Positions 1 to 8,628 of a stretch of 64,000 bases of DNA are shown piece after piece. The stretch's first letter is position 1. Each line of letters starts with the position of its first letter. The position numbers and the translations under genes are program-made. Source of the DNA: Sphingobium sp. BYY-5 (lineage in GTDB: Bacteria > Pseudomonadota > Alphaproteobacteria > Sphingomonadales > Sphingomonadaceae); assembly GCF_022758885.1 (NCBI RefSeq), contig NZ_JALEBH010000001.1, forward strand, positions 2,232,001 to 2,296,000, written 5' to 3'. Under the pieces are notes generated by a model. The model saw nothing but the letters and a program-made list of their open reading frames with translations. It had not been told where the DNA came from and did not search any database.

Positions 1-1406
1 TCGCCGGTTATCATGACCGTGCGGATGCCCATCATGCGCAGTTCGCCGAAGCGCTCGCGGATGCCGGCCTTCACGATGTCCTTGAGGAAGATGGCGCCCA
101 GAAGTTCGCCATCCTTCGCCACGGCAAGCGGCGTGCCACCTGCACGGGCGATCTCGTCGCTGATGCGACGCAGTTCCTCGGCCGCGCGGGTCTTCGCGGC
201 GTCAGGATAGGCCCGCAATATCGAATCCACCGCGCCCTTCTGAATGGTGGAGCCATTGAAGCTGACACCTGAAACGCGCGTCTGTGCCGTGAAGGGAATG
301 ACCTCTGCACCTGCGGGCAGCGCCTGCGCCGTCTGGCCGAACTTCTCGCGAGCGAGCAGGACGATCGACCGGCCCTCCGGCGTTTCGTCGGCAAGGCTGG
401 CAAGCAATGCCGCTTCGACAAGGCCGGATTGCGTGGCGCTGCCCACGACGCGAAACTCCGTCGCCTGACGATCGCCCACCGTAATCGTACCCGTCTTGTC
501 GAGCAGCAGCACGTCGATATCGCCCGCCGCCTCGACCGCACGCCCGGATTTGGCGAGTACGTTGAAGCGCACGAGCCGGTCCATGCCGGCGATGCCGATC
601 GCCGACAGCAGCGCCGCGATGGTGGTCGGGATGAGGGTGATGAGCAGCGCGGCCAGGATCGACACCGGGATCGAACCGCCCGCATAGCTGGCAAAGCCCG
701 GAATAGTGCCGACCGCGATCAGGAAGATGATCGTAAGGCCGACGAGCAGCAGCGTGAGCGCGATCTCGTTCGGCGTCTTCTGACGTTCCGCGCCTTCGAC
801 GAGCGCGATCATGCGATCGAGAAAGCCCTGCCCCGGATTCACCGTGACGCGCACCCGGATTTCGTCGGAGATAACGCGCGTGCCGGCCGTCACGGCAGAA
901 CGGTCGCCGCCTGCCTCGCGAATCACCGGCGCTGATTCGCCGGTGATAGCCGCCTCGTTGACGGACGCGACGCCCGAGACGACTTCACCGTCGGACGGGA
1001 TCAGGTCCCCCGTCTCGACCAGGACGATGTCACCGAGTTTCAGAACGCTCGCAGCGACATTCTCGATCTCGCGGCCATCGCCCTTCAGGCGCTTGGCGGT
1101 GAGATCGGCCTTGGTCGCGCGCAGCGAGGCGGCCTGCGCCTTGCCGCGCCCTTCGGCCAGCGCCTCGGCGAAAGTACCGAAGAGAACCGTGAGCCAGAGC
1201 CAGATGACGAGCTGAAGCTTGAAGCCCATGCTAAGCCCGTCCTGCCCGACCGCGAGCAGGACAGTGAGGAGCGTCGCCACGACGGCCGTGGTGAACATCA
1301 CCGGGTTCCGGATCAGTTCCTTTGGATTGAGTTTGCGGAAGGCGTCGCCGATCGCAGGTACGATCAGGTCAGCGGTAAAGAGCGATTTGGACGCGGTGCG
1401 TGCCAT
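1..1406 (-). CDS. kdpB: Potassium-transporting ATPase ATP-binding subunit KdpB (3' part outside window)
   Basis: Catalytic P-type ATPase subunit of the high-affinity KdpFABC potassium pump in the inner membrane; it hydrolyses ATP through a phospho-aspartate. The ATG-initiated N-terminal 468 residues are visible of a family length of about 680; the rest lies beyond the left edge. Seen in order are the N-terminal transmembrane region, the actuator motif TGES, further membrane segments, and the phosphorylation motif DKTGTIT (roughly 300 residues in). A TVMITG stretch of the P domain lies at the window edge. It begins 16 nt after kdpA, in the order kdpF-kdpA-kdpB, so it is the third or fourth cistron of one operon. 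No KdpDE regulator is in view. Confidence 0.97.
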   Translation of the reverse strand, partial: MARTASKSLFTADLIVPAIGDAFRKLNPKELIRNPVMFTTAVVATLLTVLLAVGQDGLSMGFKLQLVIWLWLTVLFGTFAEALAEGRGKAQAASLRATKADLTAKRLKGDGREIENVAASVLKLGDIVLVETGDLIPSDGEVVSGVASVNEAAITGESAPVIREAGGDRSAVTAGTRVISDEIRVRVTVNPGQGFLDRMIALVEGAERQKTPNEIALTLLLVGLTIIFLIAVGTIPGFASYAGGSIPVSILAALLITLIPTTIAALLSAIGIAGMDRLVRFNVLAKSGRAVEAAGDIDVLLLDKTGTITVGDRQATEFRVVGSATQSGLVEAALLASLADETPEGRSIVLLAREKFGQTAQALPAGAEVIPFTAQTRVSGVSFNGSTIQKGAVDSILRAYPDAAKTRAAEELRRISDEIARAGGTPLAVAKDGELLGAIFLKDIVKAGIRERFGELRMMGIRTVMITG

Positions 1407-1422
1407 GTTTATGCTCCGATTC

Positions 1423-3126
1423 TCAGAAAAGCTGGCCACGGATCATCGCGAGATGATCGGCGATCGGGCCAAGGGCGAGGCTGGGCAGGAAGGTGAGGCC
1501 ACCCACGATCAGGACGATGCCGACCAGCAGCCCGGTCCAGAGCGGACCGGTCGTCGGGAAGCTGCCTGCGGTTTCCGGCGTGTATTTCTTCGCCGCCAGT
1601 CCGCCCGCAATGGCCAGCATCGGCACGATGATGAAGAAGCGGCCGATCCACATCGCGACACCCAACATGCCATTGTAGAAGGGCGTGTTGGCGCTGATAC
1701 CCGCAAAGGCCGAACCATTGTTGCCCACACCCGAAGTGAATGCATAGAGAATCTCACTGAAGCCATGCGGCCCCTTGTTGAGCGGCCCGGCCAGACCGAC
1801 GTCCAGCACGCTGGCGATGGCGGTGAAGCCCAGGATAATCAGCGGCAGGACAGCGATCGCAAGGACCGCCAGCTTGACCTCCCGGCTCTCGATCTTCTTG
1901 CCGACATATTCGGGTGTACGCCCAACCATAAGACCTGCGACGAACACGGCGAGGATGGCGAACAGCAAGAAGCCGTATATCCCTGCACCAACGCCGCCGA
2001 CGACGACCTCACCCAACTGGATGTTGAGCAGCGGGATCATGCCGCCCAGCGCCGTGAAGCTGTCATGCATCGCGTTGACCGCACCGCACGATGCTGCGGT
2101 AGTGACCACCGAGAAAAGGGCGGAGGCGGCGATGCCGAAGCGGACTTCCTTCCCCTCCATATTGCCCCCGGCGATGCCCAATTGGTGCAGCACCGGGTTG
2201 CCCGCCGCCTCCTGCCAGTAAGTGACGGCCGTGCCCAGGAGGAACAAAAACGTCATGGCCGCCAATATCGCCCAGCCCTGCCGCACATTGCCGACAGCCT
2301 TACCGAAAGTGTAGGTGAGACCGAAGCCGATGAGGAAGATGGACAGCATCTGGACGAAATTGGTGAGTTCTGTCGGATTTTCGAACGGATGGGCGCTGTT
2401 GGCGTTGAAGAAACCACCGCCGTTGGTGCCCAGCATCTTGATCGCCTCCTGCCCCGCGACGGGGCCGAGGGCGAGCGTCTGCTTCACGCCTTCCAGCGTG
2501 GTCACATCGACCGAACCGGCCAGCGTCTGCGGCACGCCGCTCGCGATATAGAAGATCGCGATGACGAAGCAGGCCGGCAGCAGCAGGTACAGCGTCACGC
2601 GGGTCATATCGGCCCAGAAATTGCCGACGCCCGTGGTTTCACGCCGGGCAAAACCGCGGAACAGCGCGAAAGCAAGCGCAATACCGGTCGCCGCCGACAG
2701 GAAATTATGGATGGTAAGGCCCAGCATCTGGCTGAGGTTCGACATGGTCGACTCGCCGGCATAGCTCTGCCAGTTGGTGTTCGTGGTGAAGCTGACCGCG
2801 GTGTTGAACGCCAGATGCTCGCTCGTCCCGGCATAACCCAGCGGGTTCAATGGCAGGACGCCCTGCAAACGCACGATCGCATAGGTGAAGAACAACAAAG
2901 CCGCGTTGAAGATCAGCATGTGGACCGCATAGCGGCGCCAGCCCTGTTCTTCGGTCGGGTCGATGCCGGACAGCTTGTAGAAGCCGCGCTCGACTGGCCC
3001 GAATATGGCGTGAAGCGGCGTGCGGCGGCCTTCGTAGAGCGCGAAGAGCCAGAGGCCGACGGGTTTCGCCAGCGCCAGCAGGATGCCGACGAAGGCCAGG
3101 ATCAATATCCATCCCTGGAATGTCAT
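1423..3126 (-). CDS. kdpA: Potassium-transporting ATPase potassium-binding subunit KdpA
   Basis: Channel-like subunit that selects and passes K+ within the KdpFABC complex. The 567 residues match the family (about 557 in E. coli) and are mostly hydrophobic, consistent with ten membrane segments. The four repeated pore loops typical of the K+-transporter superfamily are recognisable, for example [11 protein letters not shown] at about residue 112 and [19 protein letters not shown] at about residue 230. The ATG start lies 16 nt downstream of the kdpF stop. Together with kdpF and kdpB it forms one minus-strand operon. Expression is probably induced by low K+ through KdpDE encoded elsewhere (family knowledge, not visible here). 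Confidence 0.98.
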   Translation of the reverse strand: MTFQGWILILAFVGILLALAKPVGLWLFALYEGRRTPLHAIFGPVERGFYKLSGIDPTEEQGWRRYAVHMLIFNAALLFFTYAIVRLQGVLPLNPLGYAGTSEHLAFNTAVSFTTNTNWQSYAGESTMSNLSQMLGLTIHNFLSAATGIALAFALFRGFARRETTGVGNFWADMTRVTLYLLLPACFVIAIFYIASGVPQTLAGSVDVTTLEGVKQTLALGPVAGQEAIKMLGTNGGGFFNANSAHPFENPTELTNFVQMLSIFLIGFGLTYTFGKAVGNVRQGWAILAAMTFLFLLGTAVTYWQEAAGNPVLHQLGIAGGNMEGKEVRFGIAASALFSVVTTAASCGAVNAMHDSFTALGGMIPLLNIQLGEVVVGGVGAGIYGFLLFAILAVFVAGLMVGRTPEYVGKKIESREVKLAVLAIAVLPLIILGFTAIASVLDVGLAGPLNKGPHGFSEILYAFTSGVGNNGSAFAGISANTPFYNGMLGVAMWIGRFFIIVPMLAIAGGLAAKKYTPETAGSFPTTGPLWTGLLVGIVLIVGGLTFLPSLALGPIADHLAMIRGQLF

Positions 3127-3142
3127 GATTACCGCCTCCCGT

Positions 3143-3232
3143 TCAGAAGCGTTCGGGGCGTGCGAGCACGGCCACCAGATAAAGGAGGAGGCCGAGCGCC
3201 GTCAGTGCGGCCAGCCAGAGATCGATCGTCAT
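3143..3232 (-). CDS. kdpF: Potassium-transporting ATPase small subunit KdpF
   Basis: A 29-residue peptide made almost entirely of one transmembrane helix ([19 protein letters not shown]), ending in a short polar tail ARPERF. This size, sequence pattern and location directly before kdpA are diagnostic for KdpF, the single-helix subunit that stabilises the Kdp complex. An AAGGGG ribosome binding site sits 7 nt before the ATG. The stop lies 16 nt before kdpA. Confidence 0.9.
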   Translation of the reverse strand: MTIDLWLAALTALGLLLYLVAVLARPERF

Positions 3233-3244
3233 GGTCGTGCCCCC

Positions 3245-3328
3245 TTATGCATTGTCGCAAAGGGCTACGTAGCCCAGCGTCGCGGCCAGCAAGCCAAGGA
3301 TGAGGCCAATCCAGAGGATGTCCTGCAT
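3245..3328 (-). CDS. 27-residue membrane peptide preceding kdpF
   Basis: Short reading frame coding a single hydrophobic helix (ILWIGLILGLLAATLGYVAL) with a charged end, CDNA. A good GGGAG ribosome binding site lies 7 nt before the ATG, and the gene ends 12 nt before kdpF, so it looks like the first cistron of the kdp operon. From memory, comparable tiny peptides precede kdpF in other high-GC genomes, but no function is known to me. It could be an extra pump subunit or a translated leader. The reading is supported by the ribosome binding site, membrane composition and tight spacing. Confidence 0.65.
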   Translation of the reverse strand: MQDILWIGLILGLLAATLGYVALCDNA

Positions 3329-3796
3329 AAAATGTCTCCCGCAAAGCGTCGGGCCACGAAAGTCGCGGCGCCGAATCGTCTGCTGCGCCTCAACTAGGGC
3401 AGAACCGCATTTGAATTCGAGAGCAGGAAAATAGCAAACGCATAGTATTTGCGTATGAAATGACGAAACTGAACCGCGCCGGGTTTGCCGAAGGCTCCAA
3501 CTTATGAGTAGCTGGAGCCGAGATGAACAAGACGAAGAACAAATTTAGCTTCTCTGGCTTCCGGCCCGCCTGAGGTGCGATCTGGGTTTGCAAGGAGTGA
3601 TCCGGAGCAAGTCCGTGCGCACCACGATCAACAACAAGGCTCCGTCATGCCCGTCACAGCCTTATCGCTTGCGTTTAGCCTGTCGGTCGATTCCCGATCG
3701 CTTGCTTCCAGTTCCTTCCAATACCCTTGCAACCCGCCACAAGGTTGCTTTCGCACCTTGATGGGGATGCTAAGTATCAGAATATATGTCGGAAAA
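3329..3796. other. Intergenic region upstream of the kdp operon
   Basis: No convincing gene is present. The kdp promoter must lie in the part nearest 3329. A short dyad (ACGCA, 7 nt, TGCGT) lies near 3440-3456 in an A/T-richer patch and could be an operator. Nothing else was recognised. Confidence 0.4.
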
Positions 3797-3871
<75 letters not shown>

Positions 3872-3987
3872 ACTCTATTCATCTCCTGAGCGCCGTTCGC
3901 GCTGCGGAGGCCGGGCCTATGGCCGCCCATACAGCCCTTGTCAAGGCGACTTGCGGCGGAACATGCATTTTGCTTATGCGGGTCATC

Positions 3988-4116
3988 ATGGCTGAGACGA
4001 ACGACGAACGAAAGGCACGATTGGCGCAGGCGTTGCGCGACAATCTGCGCCGCCGCAAGACCCAGGCGCGGGAAGGCGCGTCGCCGCCGCCTCCCGCGCC
4101 GGAGCCGAAGGACTGA
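3988..4116 (+). CDS. Small basic hypothetical protein
   Basis: A 42-residue protein with a charged helical core (ERKARLAQALRDNLRRRKTQAR) and a proline-rich tail. Short Arg/Lys-rich proteins of the form 'RKARLAxALRxNLRRRKxQ' are, from memory, widespread in sphingomonads and of unknown function. The frame is open further upstream, but that part overlaps tRNA-Thr on the other strand, so the ATG at MAETNDER is preferred. The gene converges with the aminopeptidase P gene, leaving 3 nt between stops. No catalytic motif is visible. Confidence 0.6.
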   Translation: MAETNDERKARLAQALRDNLRRRKTQAREGASPPPPAPEPKD

Positions 4117-4119
4117 TCC

Positions 4120-5901
4120 TCAAAGCGGCGCGCAGGCAGCCTTGAGCCAGGCGAGCGCGTCGCCTTCGAGCTGTGGTCCGACAAGGTCCAGCACCGCTGC
4201 ATGATAGGCGTCGAACCAGGCGCATTCGTCACCGCTCATCAGGTCGGTGGCGACAAGGTTGCGATCGATCGGCGCGAAGGTCAGCGTTTCGAAGCCCAGC
4301 ACCTCCTTTTCCGCGCCGGCTATCGCGCGCGGTTCGACCAGCACCAGATTTTCGATGCGGATGCCGTACTCCCCAGCCTTGTAATAGCCCGGCTCGTTCG
4401 AAAGGATCATGCCTGCCGCCAGCGGTTCGTCGCCTCCGCCGAAGGTTGCGATCCGCTGCGGCCCTTCATGCACGGACAGGAAGCTGCCGACGCCATGACC
4501 GGTGCCATGGGCATAATCCAGCCCTTCGGCCCAGAGATATTGGCGGGCGAGCGCATCGAGCTGGCCGCCGCGCGTGCCCTTGGGGAAGACGGCGCGGGCG
4601 AGCGCGATATGCCCCTTCAGGACCAGGGTGAAACGACGCTTCATCTCTTCGGTGGGCGTACCGATCGCGATGGTGCGGGTGACGTCGGTGGTGCCGTCGC
4701 GATACTGGCCGCCCGAATCGACCAGATAGAGGGTTCCGGTCTCGATCGGGCGATTGGTCTTTTCCTCGGCGTGATAATGGACAACGGCGCCGTTCGGTCC
4801 GGCGCCGCTGATCGTGTCGAAGGACAGGTCTTCCAGGAGACCGGTGTCCTTGCGGAACGCCTCCAGCCGGTCGGAGGCGGAAAGTTCGGTGAGACCACCC
4901 TTGGGCGCCTCGACCGCGATCCAGTGGAGGAAGCGGCTGAGCGCCGCGCCGTCACGCGCCTGCGCCGCCTTGTGGCCAGCGATTTCGGTGGCGTTCTTGA
5001 TCGCCTTGGGCAGCACGGCCGGATCGCGCAGCGGCAGCACGGTCGCACCGCCTTCATCAAGGCCGGTGAAGATCGCAGCGACCGCCCGCTCAGGGTCGGC
5101 GACCACGGTCTTTCCGGCGAAATCCTGGAGCGCGGCGGCGAAGTTCACACCGTCCCTGACGCGCACCGCATTGCCCAGATGCTGAGCGACCGCCTCGTCC
5201 ATTTTCTCTGGCGCGACATAAAGATCAGCGGTCGCGTCGGCATGGACGATGGCATAAGCGAGGGCAACGGGTGTGCGGTCGACATCCTTGCCCCGGATGT
5301 TGAAGGTCCAGGCAATCGAATCGAGCGCGGACAGAACGACCGCATCCGCCTTCCGCGCGGTCAGCCAGTCGGCCATGGCGGCGCGTTTCTCCGCCGCCGA
5401 CTGACCGGCATAGCGGTTTTCATGCACCACCAGCTTGGCGTCGCTGCGGGCGGGACGATCCGGCCAGATGGCGTCGACCGGGTTGGTGTCGACCGCCACC
5501 AGTATCGCGCCCTTCTCGGCCAGCGCTTCGGTGGCCTGAAGAACCCAGGCGCGGGTGTGGAGCCAGGGATCATAGCCGATGCGCGCACCCTGCCCCGCAT
5601 GATCCTTGAGCCAGGCGGCGATGGAGGTTTGCGGCACGCTTTCATATTGCCAGTGGGCGCCATCCACCTGCTCGCGCACCTGGAGCGTGTAGCGGCCATC
5701 GACGAAGATCGCGGCCTCCTCCGGCAGCACCACCGCACTGCCCGCAGACCCCTGGAATCCGGTGAGCCAGGCCAGGCGCTGGGCATAGGCACCGACATAT
5801 TCGCTCATATGCTCATCGGTCAGCGGCACCACAAAGCCATCCAGCTTCTGGCGCACCAATTGCGCACGCAATGCCTTCAAGCGATCTTCATAACTGGACA
5901 T
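4120..5901 (-). CDS. pepP: Xaa-Pro aminopeptidase, M24B family
   Basis: Metallopeptidase that removes an N-terminal residue preceding proline, probably cytoplasmic since no signal peptide is seen. The 593 residues fit the long aminopeptidase P form (two creatinase-like N-terminal domains, then a pita-bread catalytic domain, then a C-terminal extension). The dinuclear metal ligands of M24 are visible: the Asp of DSGGQYRDGTTDVTRT, the His of GTGHGVGSFLSVHEGP, the Glu of SNEPGYY and the Glu of GIRIENLVLV. The gene is monocistronic and divergent from ptrB. The symbol pepP is by family; the long eukaryote-like architecture differs from E. coli PepP (about 440 residues). Confidence 0.93.
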   Translation of the reverse strand: MSSYEDRLKALRAQLVRQKLDGFVVPLTDEHMSEYVGAYAQRLAWLTGFQGSAGSAVVLPEEAAIFVDGRYTLQVREQVDGAHWQYESVPQTSIAAWLKDHAGQGARIGYDPWLHTRAWVLQATEALAEKGAILVAVDTNPVDAIWPDRPARSDAKLVVHENRYAGQSAAEKRAAMADWLTARKADAVVLSALDSIAWTFNIRGKDVDRTPVALAYAIVHADATADLYVAPEKMDEAVAQHLGNAVRVRDGVNFAAALQDFAGKTVVADPERAVAAIFTGLDEGGATVLPLRDPAVLPKAIKNATEIAGHKAAQARDGAALSRFLHWIAVEAPKGGLTELSASDRLEAFRKDTGLLEDLSFDTISGAGPNGAVVHYHAEEKTNRPIETGTLYLVDSGGQYRDGTTDVTRTIAIGTPTEEMKRRFTLVLKGHIALARAVFPKGTRGGQLDALARQYLWAEGLDYAHGTGHGVGSFLSVHEGPQRIATFGGGDEPLAAGMILSNEPGYYKAGEYGIRIENLVLVEPRAIAGAEKEVLGFETLTFAPIDRNLVATDLMSGDECAWFDAYHAAVLDLVGPQLEGDALAWLKAACAPL

Positions 5902-6027
5902 CGAACTTTCCCTGGATCATTTGGCCTTGGATCATTCCGGCCTCTTGCGCCGGCGACAATGCCGACAACATAGAGGGGCAGGCGCGCTTATTCCAGCGCC
6001 CCGCCCCGTCTGAACCATGGATAGTTA

Positions 6028-8100
6028 ATGACCGATCAAACGCAGCCCTCCCCATTGCCCCCCGTCGCCGAACGCCGCGCACACAGCTTCACGCATCATG
6101 GCATCACGGTCGACGACCCCTGGGCATGGCTGCGCGATCCGGACTATCCCGATGTCCAGGACAAGGATGTGCTGGCCTATCTGGAGGCGGAGAACGCCTG
6201 GTTCGAAGGCGCGATGGCGCCACGCAAACCGCTGCTCGACACGCTGTTCCAGGAGATGAAGGGGCGCATCAAGGAAGATGACAGCAGCGTTCCCCAGAAG
6301 GATGGCGACTATATCTATTGGCGCGCCTTCGAAACCGGGGCGCAATATCGCAAATGGTATCGCAAACCCGCCGGTGACGGTGATGACCAGTTGATCCTGG
6401 ACGAACCGGCACTGGCGGAGGGGCATGAATATTTCAGGCTCGGCGCCATGTCGGTCAGCCCCGACGGCCGCTACCTTGCCTATGCGATCGACACCAATGG
6501 ATCGGAACGGTTCGAGGCGCGGATCAAGGATCTGTTCACCGGCGAGATCCTGCCCGAAGTGATCCCCGACACATTGTCCTCGCTGGTCTGGACGGCGGAC
6601 AGCAAGGGGCTGCTCTATGGCCTCGCCAACGAGAATTGGCGAACCGACAATGCGCGGCTGCACTGGCTGGGCCAGGATGTCGCGAGCGATGTCGAATTGT
6701 TCCACGAGGATGACGAAGGATTCCGCGTCTCGATAGGCCTCACTTCCTCGGAGAAATGGATCGTCATCGCGACCGGCGACCATGTTACAAGCGAAGCCTG
6801 GCTGATCCCCGCCGACAATCCGACCGCCGAACCCCTGCTGGTGTCAGCCCGCAAACCCGGCCGCGAATACGATGTCGATGAGCATGACGGCACGCTCTAC
6901 ATCAAGACCAATGACACCCACCCCAATTTCCGGCTGGTGAAGGCGACGCTCGATGCGCCCGACCAGTGGACGGAAGTGATCGCGGCGGACGCGCATTTCT
7001 ATCTGACCGACTTCACCCTGTTCAAGACCTTCTACGTCACCGAGGGGCGTCAGGACGGCCTCGACCAGATCGAGTTGCGCGATTATGCGACGCACACGCC
7101 CAAGCGCATAGCATTCCCGGAGGCCAGCTATTCGGCGTCGCTGGACGACAATCCCGAATATGACGTGACCAAATTGCGCATCGGCTATGAATCGATGGTC
7201 ACGCCCGACACCATCTACGACTATCATCTGGAAACGGGTGAGCTGGAGACGCTGAAGGTTCAGGAGATTCCGTCGGGCTATGACGCCACGCGCTATGCGG
7301 CCGAGCGGCTGATGATCGCGGCGCGGGACGGCACGGAAATTCCGGTGTCGATCGTCTATCCGAAGGATTTCCCGCGTGACGGCAGCGCGCCGCTGCATCT
7401 CTATGGCTATGGCGCCTATGGGCTGGCGATGGAGCCGGGTTTTTCGACCAGCCGGCTGTCGCTGCTCGATCGCGGTTTCGCCTTTGCCATCGCCCATATT
7501 CGCGGCGGCGACGATCTGGGCCAGCAATGGTATCTGGACGGCAAGCTGGACAAGCGCGTCAATACCTTCACCGATTTCGTCGATGTGGCCAAGGGGTTGA
7601 TCGAACGCGGCTATACGGCGAAGGGCCGGATCAGCATTTCGGGCGGATCGGCGGGCGGCGAACTGATGGGCGCGGTGGTCAATTCCGATCCCGACCTATG
7701 GGGCGCTGTGGTGGCGCATGTGCCCTTCGTCGATGTGCTGAATACGATGCTGGACGAGACTTTGCCGCTGACGCCGGGCGAATGGCCCGAATGGGGCAAT
7801 CCGATCGAGGATGCGGCGGCATTCCGGACGATCCAGAGCTATGATCCCTATACGAACGTTGCGGTGCAGGCCTATCCGCCGCTTATGGTGACGGCGGGCC
7901 TCAACGACCCGCGCGTCACCTATTGGGAGCCGGCCAAATGGGTGGCAAAGCTGCGCGCGACCAAGACGGACGGCAATGTGCTGCTGCTCAAGACCAATAT
8001 GGGCGCGGGTCATGGCGGCAAGTCGGGCCGGTTCGAAAGCCTGCATGAGACGGCGGAAGAGTTCGCCTTCATCCTGTGGCAATTGGGCGTGGAGGGCTGA
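6028..8100 (+). CDS. ptrB: Oligopeptidase B (prolyl oligopeptidase family S9)
   Basis: Serine peptidase cutting small peptides after basic residues (family knowledge). The 690 residues show the N-terminal seven-bladed propeller and a C-terminal alpha/beta hydrolase. The nucleophile is in GGSAGG, preceded by the conserved RGGDDLGQQWYLDGK region. The acid lies in GLNDPRVTYWEP and the histidine in GAGHGGKSGRF. No signal peptide is present, so it is cytoplasmic. The stop overlaps the start of the thioesterase gene by one base (TGATG), so the two are translationally coupled. Confidence 0.95.
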   Translation: MTDQTQPSPLPPVAERRAHSFTHHGITVDDPWAWLRDPDYPDVQDKDVLAYLEAENAWFEGAMAPRKPLLDTLFQEMKGRIKEDDSSVPQKDGDYIYWRAFETGAQYRKWYRKPAGDGDDQLILDEPALAEGHEYFRLGAMSVSPDGRYLAYAIDTNGSERFEARIKDLFTGEILPEVIPDTLSSLVWTADSKGLLYGLANENWRTDNARLHWLGQDVASDVELFHEDDEGFRVSIGLTSSEKWIVIATGDHVTSEAWLIPADNPTAEPLLVSARKPGREYDVDEHDGTLYIKTNDTHPNFRLVKATLDAPDQWTEVIAADAHFYLTDFTLFKTFYVTEGRQDGLDQIELRDYATHTPKRIAFPEASYSASLDDNPEYDVTKLRIGYESMVTPDTIYDYHLETGELETLKVQEIPSGYDATRYAAERLMIAARDGTEIPVSIVYPKDFPRDGSAPLHLYGYGAYGLAMEPGFSTSRLSLLDRGFAFAIAHIRGGDDLGQQWYLDGKLDKRVNTFTDFVDVAKGLIERGYTAKGRISISGGSAGGELMGAVVNSDPDLWGAVVAHVPFVDVLNTMLDETLPLTPGEWPEWGNPIEDAAAFRTIQSYDPYTNVAVQAYPPLMVTAGLNDPRVTYWEPAKWVAKLRATKTDGNVLLLKTNMGAGHGGKSGRFESLHETAEEFAFILWQLGVEG

Positions 8101-8492
8101 TGGCGTCATTCTTCACCAAGCAGATCACCGCCCTGCCAGAGCATATCGATGAGCTGGGCCATGTGAACAACGCGGTCTGGGTCCAGTGGATGGAACAGGT
8201 GTCGGTCGAGCATTGGCGGCGCGATGCCGATCCTGCCCATGTCGAGGCCTATATCTGGGTCGTAACCCGGCATGAGGTCGACTATCGCGGCAATGTGACC
8301 GAAGGGGAAACGGTGACGGCGCGTACGTGGATTCCTGAAGGACCGCGCGGCGCGCGCTTCGACCGCTTCATCGAGTTCAGCGGCCCAGACGGCAAGGTGA
8401 AGGTCGCGGCCAAATCCACCTGGGCGATCATCGACAAGGCATCGGGGCGCATATTGCGCGTGCCGGCGGAGGTAGCGGCGAATTTCGTGTGA
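8100..8492 (+). CDS. Acyl-CoA thioesterase, 4HBT hot-dog family
   Basis: A 130-residue single hot-dog domain. The N-terminal segment HIDELGHVNNAVWVQWMEQ matches the conserved active-site helix of YbgC/4-hydroxybenzoyl-CoA-type thioesterases (Asp followed by GHVNN). Substrate cannot be told from sequence; a short or aromatic acyl-CoA is typical. The ATG overlaps the ptrB stop codon, supporting this start over upstream alternatives and suggesting co-expression with the peptidase gene. Confidence 0.88.
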   Translation: MASFFTKQITALPEHIDELGHVNNAVWVQWMEQVSVEHWRRDADPAHVEAYIWVVTRHEVDYRGNVTEGETVTARTWIPEGPRGARFDRFIEFSGPDGKVKVAAKSTWAIIDKASGRILRVPAEVAANFV

Positions 8493-8543
8493 GGGTTACA
8501 GCTCCCGAATTTGGTTGAGATCGGACTTAGCGAAGACAGCCTG

Positions 8544-8596
8544 TTCCCCGGCGCAGGCCAGGGTCCAGTTCCATGGTCCGGACTGGACGGGGAACG
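8544..8596. repeat. Degenerate REP-like inverted repeat
   Basis: In the 136-base gap between the thioesterase gene and paoC, which converge. Its left arm (TTCCCCGGCGCAGGCCAGGG and the following GTCCAGTTC) is a near copy of the arm of the perfect palindrome at 34848-34910. The right side (GTCCGGACTGGAC...GGGGAAC) is an imperfect complement. It is probably a decayed member of the same repeat family and may also act as a bidirectional terminator. Confidence 0.6.
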
Positions 8597-8628
8597 ACGC
8601 TGTGATGAGACATTCCCAATCCGTCCGC

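Noticed and set aside
1219..3303. 694-residue plus-strand frame opposite kdpA
   Set aside because: Mirror of the kdpA gene in a GC-rich genome; Arg/His/Gln/Glu-rich, low-complexity product with no family signature.
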